DNA of 37,834 nucleotides. Source: HXMU1420-2 sp040830545 (lineage in GTDB: Bacteria; Pseudomonadota; Alphaproteobacteria; Rhodobacterales; Rhodobacteraceae). A program made the position numbers and the translations under genes. This document shows positions 32,736-37,834 of the stretch, piece after piece. The stretch covers positions 1 to 37,834 of the forward strand of contig JBFOMB010000208.1 of NCBI GenBank assembly GCA_040830545.1, written 5' to 3'. Each line of letters begins with the position of its first letter. The stretch's first letter is position 1. Below the pieces are notes generated by a model that saw only the letters and a program-made list of their open reading frames with translations, ran no database searches and was not told the origin of the DNA.

Positions 32736-32778
32736 CACCTGGCGCGGCCCGCAATTGCGGGCACCGATGCGCCAGGTG
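32736..32778. other. Nested inverted repeat (branched hairpin) after infC
   Basis: An outer 10-bp stem, CACCTGGCGC (32736-32745) with GCGCCAGGTG (32769-32778), encloses a perfect 16-base palindrome GCCCGCAATTGCGGGC (32747-32762). It starts 24 bases after the infC stop. With no T-run next to it, it is not a standard intrinsic terminator; it could stabilise the mRNA 3' end or be a Rho-assisted end. Confidence 0.7.
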
Positions 32779-32821
32779 CGCCTGACAAATATCTTGGTTT
32801 TCAGCCAAGTTTAGGCAATTT

Positions 32822-32891
32822 GTTCCGGTATTCCCGACTTTTTGAAAAAATCGTTTTGCGCTTCACCGCGTCTCCCTTACCGTTCCGGTAA
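32822..32891. promoter_or_regulatory. Direct repeat GTTCCGGTA, second copy inside an inverted repeat, upstream of DUF3300
   Basis: GTTCCGGTA occurs at 32822-32830 and 32882-32890, exactly 60 bases apart. The second is the centre of the dyad TTACCG-TTC-CGGTAA (32877-32891), which ends 29 bases before the DUF3300 start. The even helical spacing fits two sites for one regulator; none is known here. Confidence 0.45.
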
Positions 32892-32920
32892 CGCACCGGT
32901 CACGGAAAAGGGAGCCGCTG

Positions 32921-34192
32921 ATGAAGCAGTTATGGACAAGCGTTGCAGTGGCGGCGTTGCTGGCCCTGCCTGCCCCCACCCTGCTGGCCCAATCCGACGA
33001 TGGCGCCGCCGCGGAAACCGCTGCCGTCGACGGGTTGATGACATCCGAGGAATTGCAGGATCTTGTCGGTCCCATTGCACTTTATCCTGACACCCTGCTC
33101 ATCCAGATCCTTGTCGCCGCAACGTTCCCGCTGGACGTGATCAAGGCGGATCGCCTTGTCCAGGACAACGAAGGCAAATCCGCCGACGAACTTCAGGCGT
33201 TGATCGAGGCAGAGGGCTGGGACGAAAGCGTCAACGTGCTGGCAGAAGCGTTCCCGGATGTCCTGGCCGACATGGCCGTCCATGTTGAATGGACCCAGAC
33301 TCTGGGCGAAGCCATGCTGGCCCAGAGCGAAGACGTGATGAACGCCGTGCAGGACATGCGCCAGATCGCCAATGACAATGGCGCGTTGCAGAGCGGCGAG
33401 GAACAGACGGTCGAGGTCACGCAGGACGCGGGCGATGAAACCATCATAATCCAGCCCGCTGACCCGCAAACCGTCTATGTGCCCCAATACGATCCCGAAG
33501 TTGTCTACGTCGACAGCGACTCCGGCACCGATACCGGCGATCTGGTGGCCGCTGGCCTGATCACATTTGGCACCGTGGCATTGATCAACGAAATCTTTGA
33601 CGACGACGATTACTGGGGCGGTTACTGGGGCTGCCGCAATTGTGGTGGCTGGGGCGGTGGCCCGATCATCCGCAACCCAAATGTCGACATCGACGTCGAT
33701 GGCAACGTGAATATCGGGAACAACATTGGCAACGACATCGGCTGGAAGCCCGACGACGACCGCCGGGACAAGGCCCGTGACGACATTCGCAAGAAACGCG
33801 ACCCGGAAAACGGTCGTGGCCCGATTACGACGAAGAAACCGGATCGCGGCGACGAAATGCGCGCGCGGCTCAGCAAGGAAACCGGTGCGGCTGACATATC
33901 CCGCCCCGGCGCGGACCGCAGCCAGGTCAAGCGCCCGGAGGCCGGAAATCTGGCCAATCATAAACCCGCCATCGACCGGACAAAGGCCCCCAGCCGCCCA
34001 CAAGCCGCTGCGCCCAAGGCCAAGCCAAAGGTCAACCGCCCCGCGCAGGCCAAGCCCGCCGCGCGCAAACCGTCCCACGCAGGCGGCGGTCACGCGATCC
34101 AGAAACGCGCGCCCGCACAACGCGCCCATGCCGGTGGCAACCGCGGTCGTGCCGCCGCCGGTGGCGGGCGTGGTGGCGGACGCAGGAGATAA
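32921..34192 (+). CDS. DUF3300 domain exported protein
   Basis: A 423-residue exported protein with signal peptide MKQLWTSVAVAALLALPAPTLLAQ and an AAGGGAG at good distance before the ATG. The N-terminal 200 residues fit DUF3300: the hallmark LVGPIALYPDTLLIQILVAATFPLDVIKADRLV, then GWDESVNVLAEAFPDVLADMA and PADPQTVYVPQYDPEVVYV. A hydrophobic segment (residues 205-225) and a Gly/Trp/Asp/Asn-rich stretch (DDDYWGGYWGCRNCGGWGGGP and the VDIDVDGNVNIGNN repeats) follow. The last 120 residues are Lys/Arg/Pro/Ala-rich and end in a Gly/Arg-rich tail. The family has no known function. It forms a pair with the DUF2950 gene three bases downstream, a pairing seen in many proteobacteria. Confidence 0.9.
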   Translation: MKQLWTSVAVAALLALPAPTLLAQSDDGAAAETAAVDGLMTSEELQDLVGPIALYPDTLLIQILVAATFPLDVIKADRLVQDNEGKSADELQALIEAEGWDESVNVLAEAFPDVLADMAVHVEWTQTLGEAMLAQSEDVMNAVQDMRQIANDNGALQSGEEQTVEVTQDAGDETIIIQPADPQTVYVPQYDPEVVYVDSDSGTDTGDLVAAGLITFGTVALINEIFDDDDYWGGYWGCRNCGGWGGGPIIRNPNVDIDVDGNVNIGNNIGNDIGWKPDDDRRDKARDDIRKKRDPENGRGPITTKKPDRGDEMRARLSKETGAADISRPGADRSQVKRPEAGNLANHKPAIDRTKAPSRPQAAAPKAKPKVNRPAQAKPAARKPSHAGGGHAIQKRAPAQRAHAGGNRGRAAAGGGRGGGRRR

Positions 34193-34195
34193 GCC

Positions 34196-35092
34196 ATGAC
34201 ACGTATCCTACCCTTTGCCATGGCCTGCCTCATGGCCCTGCCCGCCTCTGCCGCCGAAGGACCAGCGAGCTATGACACGCCTCAGGCCGCGCTCGACGCC
34301 TTGATGGCCGGCCTCGCCGCTGAGGATCGCGATCAGGTGCTTGACGTCTTTGGCTCGGAAGCTGCTGACATGCTCAGCACCGGCAACCCGGACCGCGACA
34401 CTGAAAACCGCGCCGAGGTTCTCGGATACTTCGCCGAAGGGTACCGGTTCCGCCCCGAAGAAAACGGCAGCGTCACCTTGCTGCTGGGCGCGGATGCCTG
34501 GCCCTTTCCCGTGCCCATCGCGCGCACCGACGCGGGCTGGTCATTCGACATCGAAGCCGGGCGCGACGAGATCTATTTCCGCCGCATCGGCCTGAATGAA
34601 CTGGACGCCATCGACATCATGAATGCCTATGTCGCCATTCAATTCGAGTTCCGCAAAATCGACCATGACGGCGACGGTGTGATGGAATTTGCCAACGCGC
34701 TTATCTCTTCGCCAGATGCCCGCGACGGCCTTTATTGGGGGGACGAGGACAGCCCCGTGGGCATCCGCATCGCTTTGGCCAATCTGGACGGGTACAGCGA
34801 CGACGAAGGCGACAAGGACCCGGACCCGTTTGGCGGCTACTATTTCCGTATCCTTCAGGGCCAGAGCGACGCCGCGCCCGGCGGCTCCATGTCCTACATG
34901 ATCGGCGACAACATGGTTGCAGGCCACGCCATGCTGGCCGTGCCCTCGGACTATGGCCAAAGCGGCATTCACAGCTTCATGGTCAGCGAAAACGGCACGG
35001 TTTTACAGGCCGACCTGGGGGAGGACAGCCTTGAGGCTGCCCAGAGCATGACCACCTATGACCCATCCGAAAAATGGGAGCCCATCGAATAA
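34196..35092 (+). CDS. DUF2950 family exported protein
   Basis: A 298-residue exported protein with signal peptide MTRILPFAMACLMALPASAAE. It fits DUF2950: YDTPQAALDALMAGLAAEDRDQVLDVFG, LLGADAWPFPVPIARTDAGWSFDIEAGRDEI, FRRIGLNELDAI and the conserved GGYYFRILQGQ followed by GGSMSYMIGDNMVAGHAMLAVPSDYGQSGI. The family lacks a known activity. An AGGAG inside the end of the DUF3300 gene precedes its ATG by 8 bases, and the intergenic gap is three bases, so the two are an operon. The repeated Asp-rich stretch DEGDKDPDPFGG may bind a cation. Confidence 0.9.
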   Translation: MTRILPFAMACLMALPASAAEGPASYDTPQAALDALMAGLAAEDRDQVLDVFGSEAADMLSTGNPDRDTENRAEVLGYFAEGYRFRPEENGSVTLLLGADAWPFPVPIARTDAGWSFDIEAGRDEIYFRRIGLNELDAIDIMNAYVAIQFEFRKIDHDGDGVMEFANALISSPDARDGLYWGDEDSPVGIRIALANLDGYSDDEGDKDPDPFGGYYFRILQGQSDAAPGGSMSYMIGDNMVAGHAMLAVPSDYGQSGIHSFMVSENGTVLQADLGEDSLEAAQSMTTYDPSEKWEPIE

Positions 35093-35168
35093 CAAGAGCA
35101 GGTTTGACCTTTCCGCCAACCGACACCAGATCGGAGCCGGATTTTTTCATGTGATCAGGGAGGACACA

Positions 35169-36569
35169 ATGAATTTGAGACCAGACCCAACATTCCACGC
35201 TTCACCGAAGCTTGCGGCAGAAGCGCCGGCAGAAACGCTTGCGTTTACGCTGATGCTCAGTCCGGATGGGTCCCAACCTGATGGCATTGCAGTGGTCGAC
35301 TGCGACGCAAATTCCGATACGTTCGGTCAGATCGTCAGTTCGATCTTCATGCCCAACAAGGGCGACGAGTTTCACCACTTTGGCTGGAACGCCTGTTCTT
35401 CCGCCCTGTCCCCGCTCAGCGGCCATGCTTTCCTGGAACGGCGCTACCTGATCGTGCCGGGCATCCGCTCCAGCCGGATCTATGTCATCGACGTCAAGGA
35501 CCCGATGAACATGAAGATCCACAAAACCATCGAACCCGAGGAAATGATTGCCAAAACCGGCTATTCACGCCCTCATACGATCCATTGCGGACCCGAAGGC
35601 ATCTATGTCTCGACCTTGGGCGGCGGTGGCGAGGACGGCACCGCCGGACCTCCGGGCATCTTCATCATGGATTGCGAAAGCTTCGAAATTCTGGGCCGCT
35701 ACGAAATGGAGCGCGGCGAACAGGAAAAGCACTATGATTTCTGGTGAAACCTGCCACGAGACTACATGGTGTCCAGCGAGTGGGGCCTGCCACCGCAATT
35801 CGAAAACGGCATTGTGCCCGAAGATCTGCTGTCGAACAAATACGGGCACAAGATCCATTTCTGGGACCTGCGCGGTCGCAAGAACCGCCAGACCATCGAC
35901 CTGGGCGAAAACCACCAGATGGCGCTGGAAATCCGGCCTGCTCATGATCCGATCAAGGAATACGGGTTCTGCGGCGTTGTGGTCGACACCACCAACCTGC
36001 AAGGCGCGATTTTCACCTGGTGGCGCAACGAGGACGGCACGTTTGAGGCCAAGAAAACCATCACCATCGACCCTGTGCCTGCTGATGCAGATGATCTGCC
36101 TGAGTTGCTCAAAGGGTTTGGCGCGGTGCCCCCGCTGGTCACCGACATCGACCTCAGCATGGATGACAAACACCTTTACGTGGCCTGCTGGGGTCTGGGT
36201 GAGATGCATCAATACGACGTCACCGACCCCATGAACCCGAAACTGGTGGGCAAGGTCGACCTGGGTGGCATCGTTGCCCAGCACAAGCACCCCAACGGCA
36301 ATGCCTTTGGCTATGGCCCGCAAATGGTTGAGATCAGCCGCGACAGCAAGCGCGTCTACTGGACCAATTCGCTCTACTCCACTTGGGACGACCAGTTCTA
36401 TCCCGGGGATCGGGGCGCTGCGATGGTCATGGCGCATGCGGACCCCGATGGCGGGCTAACGCTTGATGAAAACTTCTGGGTCGAATTCCCCGAAGGGTAT
36501 CGGTCGCATCAGATCCGGCTGGAAGGCGGCGACTGTTCCACCGACAGCTTCTGCTATCCGTCGGCCTGA
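35169..36569 (+). pseudogene. Selenium-binding protein / methanethiol oxidase (SBP56 family) interrupted by one in-frame TGA
   Basis: The frame reads through as a 466-codon SBP56 gene, normal length for this family of methanethiol oxidases (CH3SH to formaldehyde, H2S and H2O2). Codon 193 (35745-35747) is TGA. The upstream half ends EKHYDFW, and the downstream half resumes in the same frame as NLPRDYMVSSEWGLPPQFENG. In the bacterial relatives I know the passage is HYDFWW(N/H)L, so Trp is expected: TGG to TGA, one base. Other landmarks are intact: FHHFGWNACSSA, SSRIYVIDV, HTIHCGPEGIYVSTLGG, then FYPGDRGAAM and GGDCSTDSF near the C-terminus. GGAGG lies 6 bases before the ATG at 35169. No independent start with a ribosome binding site precedes the second half. 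Young pseudogene, readthrough or a sequencing error are the options; see findings. Confidence 0.85.
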
Positions 36570-36584
36570 CCCTTGGACGGATGG

Positions 36585-37235
36585 ATGACAACAACAGCGG
36601 GCCTCTGGCTCGCTGTTTTGCTCAGTGGGCTTTACCACGGGGCCAATCCCGGTATGGGATGGCCGCTGGCCGTGTCTTCGGCGCTGTTTGAGCGTAAACC
36701 CTCGTCCCTGCCCCGCGCGCTTGTGGCGCTGGCGCTTGGGCATTTCGTGGCCATGCTTGTGGTGCTGTTGCCCTTCACCACGATGATGGCCCTTGTGGCT
36801 TACGAACAGCAACTGCGCCTTGGGGCCGGGGTCATCGTGCTGGGTCTGGGGTTCTACCTCCTGATCACACGCCGCCACCCCCGATTCCTGTCCCGCGTGC
36901 CGCCAAACCGGCTGGCACTCTGGTCGTTCCTGGTCGCTCTCGTCCACGGCGCGGCCCTGATGCTGGTGCCAATCTACCTGGGTCTCTGCGCGCCCGAGGA
37001 ACTGGATGCAGGCCACCGCGCGGCAGGTGATTTGATGGCCCGAAACGCCGCAATCATGCTGGCGGTCGCTGTCGCCCACACGCTCGCCATGCTGTTCACA
37101 GGCGGCGTCCTGTCTTGGGCGGTCTACAAATGGCTGGGCTTGAAATTCCTGTCTCAGGGCTGGTTCGACCTCGAAGCGCTCTGGGCGCTCAGCTTGATCG
37201 GGGTTGGCGCATTGGGTGTGTGGACAGCGATCTAG
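36585..37235 (+). CDS. Six-helix integral membrane protein (NicO/UreH-like flavour)
   Basis: A 216-residue membrane protein with about six predicted helices. The N-terminus reads MTTTAGLWLAVLLSGLYHGANPGMGWPLAV, and the HG-x2-PG-x-GW phrase recalls nickel/cobalt (NicO) and UreH-like or DsbD-like membrane proteins. Further helices carry single His residues (LGHFVAMLVV, LVHGAALMLV, VAHTLAML), suggesting a metal or polar ligand path. The frame opens upstream with a TTG at 36573, but the first ATG is 36585. It follows the broken SBP56 gene by 15 bases and may have been expressed with it. Its stop shares the CTAG with the convergent gene's stop. Not recognised as a named protein. Confidence 0.7.
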   Translation: MTTTAGLWLAVLLSGLYHGANPGMGWPLAVSSALFERKPSSLPRALVALALGHFVAMLVVLLPFTTMMALVAYEQQLRLGAGVIVLGLGFYLLITRRHPRFLSRVPPNRLALWSFLVALVHGAALMLVPIYLGLCAPEELDAGHRAAGDLMARNAAIMLAVAVAHTLAMLFTGGVLSWAVYKWLGLKFLSQGWFDLEALWALSLIGVGALGVWTAI

Positions 37236-37621
37236 TGCGCGTCGCGATCCCCTTTGACCCACAACCGCGCATCATTGATGTCAAAGGCCAGCGAAATGAG
37301 ATCAATGATCAGTAGCAGGATCAGCATGGTCGCATAGCCACCCGTGGCCGTCCCACTGGCCAATAACCAGATCACCAGAACCACCAAGGGTGTCCACAAC
37401 ACCAGATGCGGCAGCGCCATGGACCGGGAAAATCCACGCACCGCCACCATGATCGGCAGGTTCAACGCCATGCCGCCCACGCTCAGCGCCGCAACCCAGC
37501 CCCCCATCGGCGCGCCCAGAAACGCCAATGGCACCAGATTCATCGGCACCAAAACCAGCACCACCCAGATCTGCACCCACACTGGCAACCGGCGAAAACT
37601 GTTCCACACATCGACGATCAT
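37232..37621 (-). CDS. Small integral membrane protein of unknown function
   Basis: A 129-residue hydrophobic protein from the ATG at 37621 (GAGGG about 8 bases upstream; the in-frame codon at 37636 is less likely). It starts MIVDVWNSFRRLPVWVQIWVVLVLVPMNLVPLAFLGAP and has about four helices, including GGYATMLILLLIIDLISLAFDI. The C-terminus is charged (NDARLWVKGDRDAH). I do not recognise the family. It lies just after a minus-strand terminator, so it has its own promoter, and converges with the previous membrane protein with a 4-base overlap. Confidence 0.7.
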   Translation of the reverse strand: MIVDVWNSFRRLPVWVQIWVVLVLVPMNLVPLAFLGAPMGGWVAALSVGGMALNLPIMVAVRGFSRSMALPHLVLWTPLVVLVIWLLASGTATGGYATMLILLLIIDLISLAFDINDARLWVKGDRDAH

Positions 37622-37638
37622 GAACGTCACCCTCACAG

Positions 37639-37667
37639 AAAAAGACCCCGCCCGTCTGGGCGAGGTC
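37639..37667 (-). terminator. Intrinsic terminator after the FAD subunit gene
   Basis: Read on the minus strand, GACCTCGCCC (37658-37667) pairs with GGGCGGGGTC (37644-37653) over 10 bp with one G-U pair, loop AGAC, followed by TTTTT. It lies 25 bases downstream of the stop of the partial FAD subunit, which is therefore the last gene of its operon. Confidence 0.85.
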
Positions 37668-37692
37668 CCTTGGATTGTAAAGGCGAACGCCC

Positions 37693-37834
37693 TTACCCGG
37701 CCGCGTTTACTGCGCGTTGTGTCATCACTTTGACGAGATGTGCGCGGTAGGCTTTTGTGCCGTGCAGGTCCTGGATCATGCTGTCGGGGCTGACGGAGAG
37801 GTCGGCGATGGCGTCGGCTGAGAAGTTGGCCGAC
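37693..37834 (-). CDS. FAD-binding (medium) subunit of a CO/xanthine dehydrogenase-type enzyme, C-terminal end only
   Basis: On the minus strand the window edge opens into a frame ending SANFSADAIADLSVSPDSMI, then QDLHGTKAYRAHLVKVMTQRAVNAAG and a TAA stop. The phrase AYRAHLVKVMTQRAV is the usual C-terminus of the FAD subunit (CoxM/CutM/medium chain) of molybdenum hydroxylases of the xanthine dehydrogenase family, which oxidise CO, aldehydes or heterocycles. Only about 46 residues are visible, so the call rests on one motif. The rest of the gene and any large and small subunits lie to the right of the window. Confidence 0.65.
   Translation of the reverse strand, partial: SANFSADAIADLSVSPDSMIQDLHGTKAYRAHLVKVMTQRAVNAAG

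Noticed and set aside
35745..35747. TGA in the selenium-binding protein gene as a selenocysteine codon
   Set aside because: The family residue at this site is Trp (or another aromatic), not Cys, and these proteins bind selenium without encoded Sec. No SECIS-like hairpin was evident just after the codon.

Overview
This window looks like a chromosomal segment from a GC-rich alphaproteobacterium of the order Rhodobacterales (Roseobacter/Rhodobacter group). The main clues are a gene-transfer-agent (GTA) type holin and GH108 endolysin, a Rhodobacterales-style ArgC with a GCNA active-site motif, a fused indolepyruvate ferredoxin oxidoreductase, the trkA-trkH-hfq-hflX block, and an IF-3 beginning IARRPHNAPP. 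No tRNA, rRNA, CRISPR array or insertion sequence was seen. Both edges cut genes: ccmF on the left, and on the right the C-terminus of a CO/xanthine dehydrogenase-type FAD subunit.

Layout. (1) 1-5402, minus strand: lysophospholipid acyltransferase, murI, argC, ccmE, then a GTA-type endolysin/holin pair, then ccmF. The lysis pair lies between two cytochrome c maturation genes. (2) 5483-10008: indolepyruvate ferredoxin oxidoreductase, divergent from a LysR regulator. (3) 10159-10270: a complete small RNA unit with a -35/-10 promoter, a CCTCCC-bearing unpaired stretch and a strong intrinsic terminator, resembling the alphaproteobacterial alpha-r8/MmgR sRNAs. (4) 10349-17254: an envelope block with an MscS channel, a BamA/TamA-like barrel, a SYLF lipoprotein, a GH25 lysozyme lipoprotein, an L,D-transpeptidase-like protein and a PliG-like/PPC-like secreted protein. 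(5) 17414-22370: acyl-CoA dehydrogenase divergent from a LysR regulator, with a perfect dyad at the LysR start; then a catabolic unit of 3-hydroxyisobutyrate dehydrogenase-like enzyme, FAD monooxygenase and DUF2783.

(6) 22455-26113: a penicillin/AHL acylase-family Ntn hydrolase, convergent with an unrecognised protein carrying an HEHHH...EE metalloprotease-like signature. (7) 26237-30801, minus strand: trkA, trkH, hfq and hflX. The ntrYX genes often found upstream of trkA are not there. (8) 30918-35092, plus strand: two paralogous six-cysteine lipoproteins (the second apparently coupled to a 5-codon leader ORF), infC with a probable non-AUG start, then a DUF3300/DUF2950 pair. (9) 35169-37834: a selenium-binding protein/methanethiol oxidase (SBP56) gene broken by one in-frame TGA at a conserved Trp position, two small membrane proteins sharing one CTAG for both stops, a minus-strand terminator and the partial FAD subunit.

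Most of the window is ordinary housekeeping and catabolic sequence. The points most worth a second look are the in-frame TGA in SBP56, the sRNA unit, the hairpin over the barrel protein's start, the 5-codon leader ORF, the tandem six-Cys lipoproteins, the metalloprotease-like unknown, and the GTA lysis pair inside the ccm genes. All family calls come from reading motifs by eye; no database search was run.
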